Source: CAVQUE01 sp046290435 (GTDB lineage: Bacteria; Actinomycetota; Acidimicrobiia; Acidimicrobiales; UBA8592). Taken from it: 64,000 nucleotides of DNA. A model generated the notes under the pieces. It saw only the letters and a list, made by a program, of their open reading frames with translations. It made no database searches and was not told where the DNA came from. Each line of letters begins with the position of its first letter. Position 1 is the stretch's first letter. Location of the stretch: NCBI GenBank assembly GCA_046290435.1, contig JBKAGO010000034.1:160249-224248 (forward strand). Reading direction: 5' to 3'. Shown here one piece after another: positions 54,991 through 63,922 of the stretch. The translations under genes and the position numbers were made by a program.

Positions 54991-56094
54991 TCAGTCCGGG
55001 ACGATGAGCGTCGGCTCCGGGTCGTCGTCGGGGCTGGGGCTGTCCCGGAAGAAGTTGGTCGCCCGTAGTTCCTTGAACAGGTTGGTGCCGATGGCCACCA
55101 AGGGTGCGGCGAGCACGAGGCCTGCCATGCCGATCAGGACACCACCCGCCACCGTCGACAACAAGACGGCGACGGGATGCATCTTCAGCGTCGAGCCCAA
55201 CAGGCGCGGCTCGAGCAGGTTCTCGAGGACGACGTTGACGAACAGGACCACGACGAGCGCTGCGACGGCCAGGCCGGCCCCGCCTCCGGCGAGGGCCATG
55301 ATGACCGCGAAGGCGCCGCCGATGAACGCACCCAGGTAGGGCACGAAGGCGCCGATGAAGTTGACGACACCGATCGAGCCGGCCAGCGGCACGTCCATCA
55401 GCCACAGCGCCAGGGTCACGGCGACGCCCTGCACCGCAGCGAGGATGGTGCGGCCCCGGACGTAGCCACGGATGCTGTCGGCGGCCTGGTCGACGATGCG
55501 CTCGGTCTGCTCGCTCGACTCCGGCGTCGCCCGCCGGGTGATCAAGCCGGCCATCGAGGCGCCGTCCTTGAGCAGGTAGTACAGCAGGACCACGCCGAGG
55601 ACCAGACCCGACAGGAACGCTGCGGCCGAACCGAGCACCGTGCCGATCCCGCGGCCGAGCCCTTCGCGGATGGCGCCGCCGCCATCGCCCGAGCGGAGGT
55701 CGGCGAGGAAGTCGTCGAGGCCCCAGTCGGCCGCCAGGTCCTCCAGCTGCGCCTGCGCATCGTCGAAGGCCTCGGTGAGCTCGTCGGCGCGGTCGACGAT
55801 GCCCACGACCACGATGGCGATCGTGGCGAAGATCGTGGCGGCGATCAGTGCGATGACGGCCAACGCGCCGACCGGGCGGGGCACACGTCGCCGCTCGAGG
55901 CGATCGACCAGCGGTTGGAACACGATGGCCAGGAACGCTGCGAGCACCAGGGGAATGACCAGCGCCCGCAGGGTCGCCATGACGAAGATGATCACCGCGA
56001 GGGCGCCGGCGAACCCGAGGAACGCCCAGCTGGCGATGCCTACCCGGGGAATCCACTCGGGCAGACGGGAGGGGCGGCTCGGCTGATCGGTCAC
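54991..56094 (-). CDS. AI-2E transporter (PerM) family membrane protein
   Basis: A 367-residue protein with about eight helices. Family landmarks are LRALVIPLVLAAFLAIVFQP, VLLYYLLKDGASMAGLI and the C-terminal LFVNVVLENLLEPRLLGSTL. Members export autoinducer-2 or act as Na+/H+ antiporters; in actinobacteria the role is undefined. The GTG at 56094 is preceded 7 nt upstream on the minus strand by TAACGT (56102-56107), a leaderless-type arrangement. Confidence 0.94.
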   Translation of the reverse strand: MTDQPSRPSRLPEWIPRVGIASWAFLGFAGALAVIIFVMATLRALVIPLVLAAFLAIVFQPLVDRLERRRVPRPVGALAVIALIAATIFATIAIVVVGIVDRADELTEAFDDAQAQLEDLAADWGLDDFLADLRSGDGGGAIREGLGRGIGTVLGSAAAFLSGLVLGVVLLYYLLKDGASMAGLITRRATPESSEQTERIVDQAADSIRGYVRGRTILAAVQGVAVTLALWLMDVPLAGSIGVVNFIGAFVPYLGAFIGGAFAVIMALAGGGAGLAVAALVVVLFVNVVLENLLEPRLLGSTLKMHPVAVLLSTVAGGVLIGMAGLVLAAPLVAIGTNLFKELRATNFFRDSPSPDDDPEPTLIVPD

Positions 56095-56208
56095 GACGGT
56101 GACGTTAGTGCCGGGCCCGCCACGTCCCGGACCATGTCGCCGGCCCGAAGACCGACGTGCTCGGCTGCTGCAGACCCCGCTGGTGCCGGTCCGTCTGCGG
56201 GCGCGGGC

Positions 56209-57093
56209 TCAGGGCTCGTCGGTCTCCGTCTCCGATTCGTCGGGGTGGCACGGTTCGCCGGTGTCGGCGATGGTGCAGTTGTGCCGGGTCTCCGCTGCCG
56301 GGACGATGTCGCTGTCGTCGGCGAGGATCCTGTCGCGACCGGGCGAGGAGAGGACGATGTCGGCGCCGCCGCCGGCCGACACGATGACGTCACGCCCGGA
56401 CCCACCGGTGATCCAGTCCTCGCCCTCGCCTCCGATGATGCAGTCGTCCCCGCCTCCACCGAGGATGCTGGTGGCGCCGGCGGTCACGACGATGACGTCG
56501 TTGCCCGACGTACCCCTGAACTCGAAGCGTTCCTCGGGGTCGTCCACCGATCCCTCGACGACGTACACGGCGGCACCCCGACCCGCCCGCTCGACGCAGT
56601 CCTGATCGATGGTCGCGAGCAGGGCTCGTCGCTCGATGCCGGTCGGGCGTTCGACGCTGCCCTGGGGCGGGGTCTCGGGCTCTTCGGGTTCCTCGGGCGT
56701 CGGCTCGGGTTCGGGCTCGGGTTCGGGTTCGAGTTCCGGCTCTGGCTCGGGGAGCGGTTCGGCCGTCGGTTCCGGTGTCGGTTCGGGCGTCGGGGTCGGT
56801 TCGGGCTCCGGGGTCGGCTCGGCGGGAGTGCCTGCGTCGTCGGTGGCCGCGTCGTCGGTGGCCGCGTCGTCGGTGGCTGCGCCGTCGGTGGCCGCGTCGT
56901 CGGTGGCCGCGTCGTCGAGGCTCTCGTCGCTGGTCTCGGCACCTGCGCTGTCCTCGGTTGGAGCGGCGCCACCGAGGATGTCCAGGACGGCACGCGGTGC
57001 CGGCGGGTAGACGATCGCTATGGCGCCGAGCGCGATGGCGACGTTGAACCCGTGCTTCTTGAAGAGAGTTCCGACGCCGCCGAGCTTCGACAC
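56209..57093 (-). CDS. Small RTX-repeat (calcium-binding) protein with membrane anchor
   Basis: A 294-residue protein with one N-terminal membrane segment (VAIALGAIAIVYPPAP, about 14-30), a long linker made of TDDAA and EPEPEP repeats, and a C-terminal RTX block (about 205-260). The RTX nonapeptides read GTSGNDVIV, LGGGGDDCI, GGEGEDWIT, GGSGRDVIV. It would be anchored and extended from the cell, with Ca2+ driving folding of the tip. There is no type I secretion gene nearby. An unpaired Cys sits in the second repeat. Function is unknown. Confidence 0.82.
   Translation of the reverse strand: MSKLGGVGTLFKKHGFNVAIALGAIAIVYPPAPRAVLDILGGAAPTEDSAGAETSDESLDDAATDDAATDGAATDDAATDDAATDDAGTPAEPTPEPEPTPTPEPTPEPTAEPLPEPEPELEPEPEPEPEPTPEEPEEPETPPQGSVERPTGIERRALLATIDQDCVERAGRGAAVYVVEGSVDDPEERFEFRGTSGNDVIVVTAGATSILGGGGDDCIIGGEGEDWITGGSGRDVIVSAGGGADIVLSSPGRDRILADDSDIVPAAETRHNCTIADTGEPCHPDESETETDEP
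56834..56908. repeat. Tandem 15-bp repeat (5 copies)
   Basis: Five 15-bp units encode ATDDA five times in the linker of the RTX protein; two units differ by one or two bases. It is a likely length-variable tract. Confidence 0.85.
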
Positions 57094-57490
57094 ATCATCA
57101 CCATCGGCGGGAGCTGCAGCGGCATGAGGGTCGGAAGCGTCCCGTGCGTCGACGTCGGAGCCGCTCTGCCCCGGTCAGGGGCTGATCGCGGGCCAGCCCT
57201 CGAAAATCGTTCCTCCGCCGTCGGCCAGGGCGACTCCGTCTCGGTCGAAGTAGGGCCCCATGGGGTTCCCTCCGAGAACGCCCAGACCGAGCACGACGCC
57301 GAGGCTCCGGCTCCTCGTCGTGCAGGGCCACAGGAATCGCGATGCACGGCATCGACCTGATTGCCACGTCCCGACGCCGTTGCCCACAGATGGCGGAGCA
57401 CTCGTGCGGGAGCGGCAACGGTCATTCCGGAGCCGACGTCTGCGTCTCACTGCACACGCTGCATGACCGCAGCGCAGCGGTCGATCGAGG
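57094..57490. other. Intergenic region without convincing gene
   Basis: About 400 bp between the RTX gene and the tmRNA 3' end. Several frames are open on both strands but none matches a known domain. One minus-strand frame ending near 57175 closes with the protein-like GGNPMGPYFDRDGVALADGG, perhaps the remnant of a lost gene; its upstream part is arginine-rich noise. Confidence 0.35.
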
Positions 57491-57526
57491 GCCGACAACC
57501 TCGCCGACAACCTCGCCGACAACCTC
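57491..57526. repeat. Tandem 12-bp repeat beside tmRNA 3' end
   Basis: GCCGACAACCTC occurs three times in tandem (57491-57502, 57503-57514, 57515-57526), starting only 10 bp beyond the tmRNA 3' end on its downstream side. Confidence 0.85.
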
Positions 57527-57535
57527 GAGCGCTCG

Positions 57536-57923
57536 TGGAGCTGGGGGGAATCGAACCCCCGTCCGTCATAGGAGAACCGTTCGCGCTACGACCATTCCCG
57601 AGATGTGTGGCTTCGCGGTTGCCACCCTGCCGGGTCAGGTGGGCCCCGAGGGGCCGCACCGCCGAATCTGTTCCTCGGTGTCAGCGGTCTTTCCAGCTGT
57701 CAGCGGTCTCTCCCTGCGGTCCATCACTGCTTCTGTTGCCGGGCTGCAGTGATCAGGCCCCGGGAGCCGTTACCGGTCCCTATGACTCTCTTACACCCGA
57801 GTTATCAGGCGGCGAGAGCGACACGCTGGTTGCCGTGTCTTTGTTTGCCCCGTTTAAGGAGTCTGAGCAACTCCGGTCGCACGATTCGCCTCTCGATCCA
57901 CAACGTCGAAACCGATCAGCCCC
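57536..57923 (-). ncRNA. ssrA: tmRNA (ssrA)
   Basis: A 388-nt tmRNA read on the minus strand. The 5' end GGGGCTGATCGGTTTCGACG (from 57923) and the 3' T-arm with GGGTTCGATTCCCCCC and acceptor strand CAGCTCCA pair as a 7-bp tRNA-like acceptor stem. The tag frame ends GTC GCT CTC GCC GCC TGA TAA, giving ...VALAA; reading back in frame gives GKQRHGNQRVALAA at 57808-57849 (upstream boundary uncertain). The terminal CCA is not encoded: the bases after the discriminator are CGA. It rescues stalled ribosomes together with SmpB, whose gene is not in this window. Confidence 0.95.
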
Positions 57924-58033
57924 TTGTCAAACAACATCCCGGAACGAGATCCGGGCACCGGCGGTCTACAACGCATCACCGCCACCGGACATTCCACTGT
58001 AGCGGTCCGCCGTGACAGGTCCCGGGCGGCCGG

Positions 58034-60496
58034 TCACAGGTAGCGCCGGGCGGTGAGCCAGCGAGAGGCGAACCAGCCGAACACCGGCGGGATGTAGGCG
58101 GTGACCATGCGGTGGGTGATGGCCGCCGCCACGGCGGTCTCCTCGGGAACCCCGACCGACACGAGCCCTGCGGTTATGGCGGTCTCGGCGACACCGATGC
58201 CGCCGGGAACCGGGACGAGGCTCACGAAGAACGACACGGCGGTGTTGACGAAGATCGCCTCGGCGAAGCCGAGCGAGCCCCCATACGCTGCCACCGCAGC
58301 CGACATGGTCATGGCGAACAGCACCTTCTGCAGCAACGTGCCGCCGGCGACGCGGAACAGGCGCTCGGGGTCGGTGATGCTGCCCTTCACCGCATGGAAG
58401 CCCTCCCGGATGTGGGGGAGCGCCATGGCCCGCAGCTTCGGAACCAGCGCGAACGCCAGGATCGCCAGTGCACCGATCACGACGACGGCGACGAGCAGCT
58501 TGCCGGCCGCGCCGAAGTCGAGATCGTCGGTGTCCACCGAGCTGCCGACGATCGGCGCGGTGATGGCCAACAGGATCAGGTCGAAGCCCCGGCTGATGAC
58601 GGAGATCAGCGGCCCCTGCGTGATCGCGGCCGCCGACGGGACGCCCAGGCGCTGCTGGTAGCGGACGTTCATCGCGATGGCGCCCGCCTCGCTGGGCACG
58701 GCCAGCGAGACGAACGACAGCGCGTACCGGAACACGATGGTCGGGCCGAACGGCGCCGGCCGGCCCATCACGCCCACGAGGGTCACGTACTCGCCCACGT
58801 TCGTCAGCTGCGCCAGGATGAACGCCACGACGACCCAGCCCCACGCAGCGCTGCCGATCTCGGAGGCGATGGTCTCGAGCCCGAGCTCGGTCAACGACGT
58901 GATCAGCGTGCTCGCAGCGAACAGCGTCAGGGCGACCATGGCGACGTTGCCCCACGACACGCGGTGCAGCTGCTCCATCTCGGGCGCTTCGGTGCCGAGG
59001 CGCGCGGCAGCGCCGTTGCGGAGCTCGTCGACATCGAGGCCCGAGGCCCGCACGTCGCGTTGCAGGGCGCGGGTCAGCGCCGGTGCCTGCACGAACGGCA
59101 GGGTCGCCGCGAGGTCGTCGTCGCCGAGGCTGCGCTCTGCGGCTTCGATCGCCCGTTCCGGGCCTACTGCGAGCGCTGTCGTGACGAGCATCTGTGCCCG
59201 GTCGGCGTGGATCTGATCGGCGCTCGACAAGATGTTGGCATGGGACACGTCGGCGAACATGGCGTCGCCGTCGGCCACGAGGATGCCCCGGCCGTCGATC
59301 TGGCTGTGGGTGATCCCGGCGGCGTGCAATGCGACGAGTGCGCTCCAGACACGGTCGATCAGCGCGTCGTCGACGAGGGCGCTGCCGGCGTCGACGTCGG
59401 TGGTCGCGGGGTCGGTGGTCGCGGGGTCGGTCGTGGCGAGGTCGTGGAGCGTCGTGCCCTCGACCCACTCGGTGATGACCAGCATGTCGTCGGTGGTGGC
59501 GCGGCTCCAGCCCACCAGCTCGGCCATCGGTATCCCGAAGCGCGCGCAGGTCAACAGCATCAGGCTCTCGTGCTCGGCGAGCTGTTCGTTCGTCGCCAGC
59601 AGGGGGCGGGTCTCGCTGCGGTACCAGATGGAGCGCCACAGGCGGGCAGCCAATGCGGCATCCGCGGCGTCGCGCCCGTACACCTTCACCAACAGGTCGC
59701 CTCCGTCGGAGCGCACCGCCCGCACCTGGGTCGCTCCGGTGTGCTGGTCGGGTAGGAACTCGATCCGTTCGACCTCCAGTCCGGCCTCGCGTAGGCCCTC
59801 CTCGATGCGGTCCCGGCTCGGGATGCCCTTGCCCGATCCCAGCACGAACTGCACGGTCGACGAGGCAGCGAGCCCGAGCAGCAGACCGCCGAGCGCACCC
59901 GTCACGGTGCCCACGCTCAACACGACTGCGGCCACCGCCATGGCCGCCACCGTGCGGCGACCCACGTTGCGCATGGGCACGGTGAGGTAGGAGTGCGACA
60001 CGCGGATCATCGCCATGACGACCGCGAGCCGGGCGACAGGGAACGACGGCGTCCCCTCGGTGTCGAGGACTTCCGGGAGGAAGTCGGGGAACTCCGGTCC
60101 CGCCAACAGCGCGAGTCCGATCAGCCCGGCCAGGGCGAGCGCAGCTGCGAAGACCATGTCGCGCGCGATGGCGAGGCGGCCGCCTCCGAAGACCCCGATA
60201 CCGATCAGCAAACCCAGGCCGTAGATCCCGCCGAAGGCATAGACGATCGTCGCGATGCCGTCGATCCAGCCGGGCACGCCGCGCTCGAGCAGGCCTCCGA
60301 CGCTGTCGTCGACGTCGCTGCCGACCCGGTAGCTCCATGCGAACAGCAGCAACAGCAGCCAGCAGACCGTCGCGACGGCGGCGTCGGCCGTCCGTCGAGA
60401 GCGCGGGTCGTCCGACGGTGCCGCGAAGAAGACGCTTCGCCTCGGATGGTCGCCGGTCGGCGAAGCCACACCCGATCGTGGCTGGAGCATCGGCAC
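58034..60496 (-). CDS. Membrane protein: degenerate kinase-like domain fused to YbhN/LPG-synthase-type TM domain
   Basis: A protein of about 820 residues. Residues 35-215 contain about five or six helices (WLLLLLFAWSYRVGSD). A kinase-like domain follows (about 225-480): LLVKVYGRDAADAALAARLW resembles the ATP-Lys region and VITEWVEGTTLHDL the hinge. The catalytic loop is HSQIDGRGILV in place of HxD...N, and the metal motif is FADVSHA. The C-terminal 310 residues are the lysylphosphatidylglycerol-synthase-TM/UPF0104 domain (LAVPSEAGAIAMNVRYQQRL, VPVPGGIGVAETAITAGLVS). The GTG at 60496, 6 nt after TACGCT, is preferred; ATG 60490 also fits. A lipid flippase or cell-envelope role regulated by ligand binding is possible. 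Confidence 0.85.
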   Translation of the reverse strand: MPMLQPRSGVASPTGDHPRRSVFFAAPSDDPRSRRTADAAVATVCWLLLLLFAWSYRVGSDVDDSVGGLLERGVPGWIDGIATIVYAFGGIYGLGLLIGIGVFGGGRLAIARDMVFAAALALAGLIGLALLAGPEFPDFLPEVLDTEGTPSFPVARLAVVMAMIRVSHSYLTVPMRNVGRRTVAAMAVAAVVLSVGTVTGALGGLLLGLAASSTVQFVLGSGKGIPSRDRIEEGLREAGLEVERIEFLPDQHTGATQVRAVRSDGGDLLVKVYGRDAADAALAARLWRSIWYRSETRPLLATNEQLAEHESLMLLTCARFGIPMAELVGWSRATTDDMLVITEWVEGTTLHDLATTDPATTDPATTDVDAGSALVDDALIDRVWSALVALHAAGITHSQIDGRGILVADGDAMFADVSHANILSSADQIHADRAQMLVTTALAVGPERAIEAAERSLGDDDLAATLPFVQAPALTRALQRDVRASGLDVDELRNGAAARLGTEAPEMEQLHRVSWGNVAMVALTLFAASTLITSLTELGLETIASEIGSAAWGWVVVAFILAQLTNVGEYVTLVGVMGRPAPFGPTIVFRYALSFVSLAVPSEAGAIAMNVRYQQRLGVPSAAAITQGPLISVISRGFDLILLAITAPIVGSSVDTDDLDFGAAGKLLVAVVVIGALAILAFALVPKLRAMALPHIREGFHAVKGSITDPERLFRVAGGTLLQKVLFAMTMSAAVAAYGGSLGFAEAIFVNTAVSFFVSLVPVPGGIGVAETAITAGLVSVGVPEETAVAAAITHRMVTAYIPPVFGWFASRWLTARRYL
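59396..59425. repeat. Tandem 15-bp repeat (2 copies)
   Basis: Two identical 15-bp units followed by a partial third encode the repeated ATTDP in the loop of the kinase-like domain. The tract may vary in length. Confidence 0.7.
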
Positions 60497-60627
60497 GGCC
60501 GGAGCGTAGTTCGGCGGCCCGGCGGGCACCCGAGGCGTTCGACCGTCGAGCAGGCGCCGGGCTGACACGCGAAGATCACACCTCCGGTGGGTCGATCCGT
60601 TCGACCTGCCGATGCGATCGCGATCCG

Positions 60628-62277
60628 ATGGAGACCTTCGTGGACACACACAAACCGGCCGAGCAGTACGACGTGGTGGTGCTGGGCAGCGGCGCCGCCG
60701 GCATGACAGCGGCGGTGGCCGCCGCCGACGAGGGCGCCCGAGTGGGCCTGTTCGAGAAGTCCGATCTCGTCGGCGGAACCACGTCGATGAGCGGCGGCAT
60801 CATCTGGATGCCCAACAACCATCTGCAGGAACACGCCGGCATCGAGGACTCGCGAGAAGCTGCGCTCGCGTACCTGGAGAGCCTGTCGCTCGGCCAGATC
60901 GACTCCGACATGGCGGCCACCTTTGTCGATGAGGGTCCCGAGGCGATCCGTTGGGTCGAGGAGAACACGCCCTGCGCGTTCCACATCGTCGAGGGGTACC
61001 CCGACTACCACCCCGAGCACCCCGGCGGCCTGCCCGGCGGTGGCCGGTCGCTCGACAACGCCCTGTTCGCATTCCCGGAACTGGGGGAGTGGGCGGGGCG
61101 CATCCGCAACCAGCGTGGGGCGCACCCGGTGAAGCTCACCGACACCCCCCTCGGTGGGGCGACCGAGATGCCGGCTCCCGAGGTCCTCGCCGAGCGTGTC
61201 GCCGCAGGCCTCCACGGCATGGGCCTCGGCCTCACCGGCGCCCTGCTCAAGGCCTGCCTCGATCGCGGTATCGAGCCGGTGCTGAACGCCCGTGCCACCA
61301 AACTCGTCGTCGACGAGCAGCGGGTCCACGGCGTGACCTTCGAGACCGACGCAGGTACCACCGAGGTGGCCGCCGGCGCGGTCATCGTCGCCACCGGGGG
61401 CTTCGAGTGGAACGACGACCTCGTTCGCACGTTCCTGCGGGGTCCGATGACCGGGCCCGCCGGGGCTCCCACCAACACCGGCGACGGCCTGGTCATGGCC
61501 ATGGACGCTGGCGCCCGTCTGGGCAACATGCGCAACGCCTGGTGGGTGCCGGTGGCCCGCGTTCCCGGCGAGGAGGCCTGGGGCGCGCCGTCGGTGCACC
61601 TGATCCTGCTCGAGCGCACGCGCCCCGGCGCCATCATGGTCAACGGGCACGGGCGGCGCTTCGCCAACGAGGCCGGCAACTACAACGCCCTCGGCGGCGC
61701 GTTCCACGCCTTCGATCCGGCGGCGTTCACCTACCCCAACCAGCCCTGCTGGTTGGTGTTCGACCATGCCCACAAGCAGCGCTACGACGTCGCCGGCTTC
61801 CGCGCCGGCGACGAGGTCCCCGAGTGGATGGCCACCGGCGACACCCCCGAGGCCCTCGCCGAGGTCATCGGCGTCGACCCGGCGACGCTCGCTGCCACCA
61901 TCGCCCGGTTCAACGAACACGCCGCACAGGGCGAGGACCCGGACTTCGGGCGGGGCGTCAGCGCCTACGACACGTTCAACGGCGACCGCACCCTGCCAGG
62001 GGTGCAGGCGACGCTGGGCCCACTGGCCACACCGCCGTACCACGCCATCCGCATCGAGAGCGGCGCCCTCGGCACCAACGGCGGCCCCAAGACGGACACC
62101 CGTGGCCGGGTCATCGCGCTCGACGGCGGGGTCATCTCCGGCCTCTACGCCGCAGGCAACGTCATGGCCGCGCCCACCGGCATGGTCTATGGCGGAGCCG
62201 GTGGCACCCTGGGCCCCGCCATCACCTTCGGATGGATCGCCGGCCGCGACGCAGCCGCCCACGTCCGTCGCAACTGA
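60628..62277 (+). CDS. KstD/fumarate-reductase-like FAD-dependent oxidoreductase
   Basis: A 549-residue flavoprotein. The FAD-binding start is VVVLGSGAAGMTAAVAAADE followed by LFEKSDLVGGTTSMSGG and IWMPNN, a form typical of 3-ketosteroid delta-1-dehydrogenase-like enzymes. The C-terminal FAD segment is GLYAAGNVMAAPTGMVYGGA followed by LGPAITFGWIAGRDAA. In this superfamily the protein may dehydrogenate a steroid- or enone-type substrate. It is divergent from the kinase-like membrane gene with about 130 bp between. The ATG at 60628 is chosen; further upstream sequence is not protein-like. Confidence 0.93.
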   Translation: METFVDTHKPAEQYDVVVLGSGAAGMTAAVAAADEGARVGLFEKSDLVGGTTSMSGGIIWMPNNHLQEHAGIEDSREAALAYLESLSLGQIDSDMAATFVDEGPEAIRWVEENTPCAFHIVEGYPDYHPEHPGGLPGGGRSLDNALFAFPELGEWAGRIRNQRGAHPVKLTDTPLGGATEMPAPEVLAERVAAGLHGMGLGLTGALLKACLDRGIEPVLNARATKLVVDEQRVHGVTFETDAGTTEVAAGAVIVATGGFEWNDDLVRTFLRGPMTGPAGAPTNTGDGLVMAMDAGARLGNMRNAWWVPVARVPGEEAWGAPSVHLILLERTRPGAIMVNGHGRRFANEAGNYNALGGAFHAFDPAAFTYPNQPCWLVFDHAHKQRYDVAGFRAGDEVPEWMATGDTPEALAEVIGVDPATLAATIARFNEHAAQGEDPDFGRGVSAYDTFNGDRTLPGVQATLGPLATPPYHAIRIESGALGTNGGPKTDTRGRVIALDGGVISGLYAAGNVMAAPTGMVYGGAGGTLGPAITFGWIAGRDAAAHVRRN

Positions 62278-62382
62278 CCGCCCGGCCGTGGCCGGCGTGG
62301 CCCGTGGGCGCTGCGAACGCGGACGGGGCGCGACGGGCCCGGATCCGGGTGGGTGCGCCCACCGCCGCGCCCTCCGAGCCGG

Positions 62383-62898
62383 TCAGCCGATGGCGAACAC
62401 CAGGTCGATGTCGTCGTAGGAGCCCAGCGGGCGCGCTGGGGGAGTGGGCCGCGGCTCGAATCCGAGGCGCTCGATCATGCGGATCGATGCGGCGTTGTCG
62501 GGATGGATCGCCGCCCAGATCTCGCCGATGCCGAGATCTGCGCCGAGGTGGTCGAGCAGCCACCGGGCCCCTTCGGTGGCGAAGCCCTGGCCCCAATGCG
62601 CGGGTCCGAGCACCCACGCGACCTCGGCCCAGCGGTCGGGGTACGTGGTGGCCTCGAGCCGTCCGATCACCGTCGGGTCGTCGGCCCGACGCATCACCCA
62701 GTTGAGCCATCGGTCCTCGGGCCAATCCGCCGGCGGCCCGGCGAGGAGGCGATCGATGCGCTCTCGGAGGGCCTCGAGCGTGGTCACGTCGGGCCCGCCG
62801 ATGAATGCCCCCACCCGGGGGTCGTCGAGAGCGGCGAACAGGCCCTCTGCGTGCTCGGGGCCGAGCGGCTCGATGATCAGGCGTTTCGTGCGGTGCAC
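62383..62898 (-). CDS. GNAT N-acetyltransferase, RimJ/RimL-like
   Basis: A 171-residue acetyltransferase of the Acetyltransf_3 group. The opening TKRLIIEPLGPEHAEGLFAA, the mid strand WAEVAWVLGPAHWGQGFATE (acetyl-CoA loop QGFATEG) and the ending WAAIHPDNAASIRMIERLGF are diagnostic. It could acetylate a protein N terminus or a small amine. A GTG start at 62898 lies 6 nt after GAGAAT on the minus strand. Confidence 0.94.
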   Translation of the reverse strand: MHRTKRLIIEPLGPEHAEGLFAALDDPRVGAFIGGPDVTTLEALRERIDRLLAGPPADWPEDRWLNWVMRRADDPTVIGRLEATTYPDRWAEVAWVLGPAHWGQGFATEGARWLLDHLGADLGIGEIWAAIHPDNAASIRMIERLGFEPRPTPPARPLGSYDDIDLVFAIG

Positions 62899-62944
62899 GC
62901 CGGCATTCTCACACGGCCTCTGCGGCCCGGCGACGGGCTTCTCG

Positions 62945-63889
62945 TCAGGCCCGGCGCGATGCCAGGACGGCGCCGGCGATGACCAGCACGACCCCGCCCA
63001 GCGTGATCGGGTGGACGCTGTCGCCGCGGAACACCACGCCCAGGCCCAGCGCCACGACCGGGATCAGGTACGTCGTGAACGAAGCCCTCGTCGATCCCAC
63101 GCGCCCCACCAGTGTGGCCATCGCCGCGAACGCCAGACCGGTGCCGACCACGCCGAGGACCGTTACTGCGACCGCCGGGCCGAGCTCGGCCTCGACGTCG
63201 CCCAACTCGGCGAGCCCGTACGGCGCGGTGAGGACCGAGGCGATGGCCAGCATGCGGGCCATGAGCGGCACCGGGCCGTAGCGCTGTTGCAGCGGGGCGG
63301 CGATGTTGAGGGCGAAGCCGTAACAGACGGTCGCGGCGATCACCATGGCCACGCCGGCCGCCTCGTTGGTGCCCTCACCGATCGACGGCGCCGAGATCGT
63401 CACGATGCCCGAGAAACCGACCACGATGCCCACGAGCTGGGTCCGTGCCGGGGGCTGGCGCACGAACACCGTCGCCACGACCGCCGCGAAGATCGGCGTG
63501 CCGCCGTTGAGCAGCCCGGTCACCGCCGAGTTGATGTGCTGCTCGGCGAGGGGGAACAGCGTGAACGGCACCGCCACCCACAGCACCGCCAGCACCCCCA
63601 TCCGCATGCGGTCCTCGGGGTCGAGGCGCATGCGGCTGCGCGGGAGGAGGTTGAGGACCGCGGCACCGAGCGCCACCCGGGCGAGGGTGATGAACCCCGG
63701 CGGGAAGGCGTCGAGGCCGATGTCGATGAACAGGAACGACGCTCCCCACACCCCGGCGATGGCGCAGAACAGGCCCCAGTCGCGCAGCGTGAACACGCCG
63801 GTGTTGGTTGCGTCGAACCGGGCGAACATGCGGTTCGACGCGCCCGCTGTGGCGGGCGCGGAGCCGGCAGGGGGGCGGGCAGTGGTCAC
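62945..63889 (-). CDS. EamA/DMT-superfamily transporter
   Basis: A 314-residue membrane protein with ten helices in two EamA halves: the first includes LFCAIAGVWGASFLFIDIGL and HINSAVTGLLNGGTPIFAAV, the second AGVAMVIAATVCYGFALNIA and STRASFTTYLIPVVALGLGV. DMT members export metabolites such as amino acids; the substrate is unknown. The GTG at 63889 is 8 nt after TAGGCT (63898-63903) on the minus strand, a leaderless-type start. Confidence 0.95.
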   Translation of the reverse strand: MTTARPPAGSAPATAGASNRMFARFDATNTGVFTLRDWGLFCAIAGVWGASFLFIDIGLDAFPPGFITLARVALGAAVLNLLPRSRMRLDPEDRMRMGVLAVLWVAVPFTLFPLAEQHINSAVTGLLNGGTPIFAAVVATVFVRQPPARTQLVGIVVGFSGIVTISAPSIGEGTNEAAGVAMVIAATVCYGFALNIAAPLQQRYGPVPLMARMLAIASVLTAPYGLAELGDVEAELGPAVAVTVLGVVGTGLAFAAMATLVGRVGSTRASFTTYLIPVVALGLGVVFRGDSVHPITLGGVVLVIAGAVLASRRA

Positions 63890-63922
63890 TGCGGGTCAGC
63901 CTAGATGATTGGTTCCAAGGGG

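Noticed and set aside
57175..57522. Minus-strand frame ending in a protein-like segment (GPYFDRDGVALADGG)
   Set aside because: The upstream part is arginine-rich noise, no start site or family is evident, and it abuts the tmRNA repeats. Kept only as a possible remnant.
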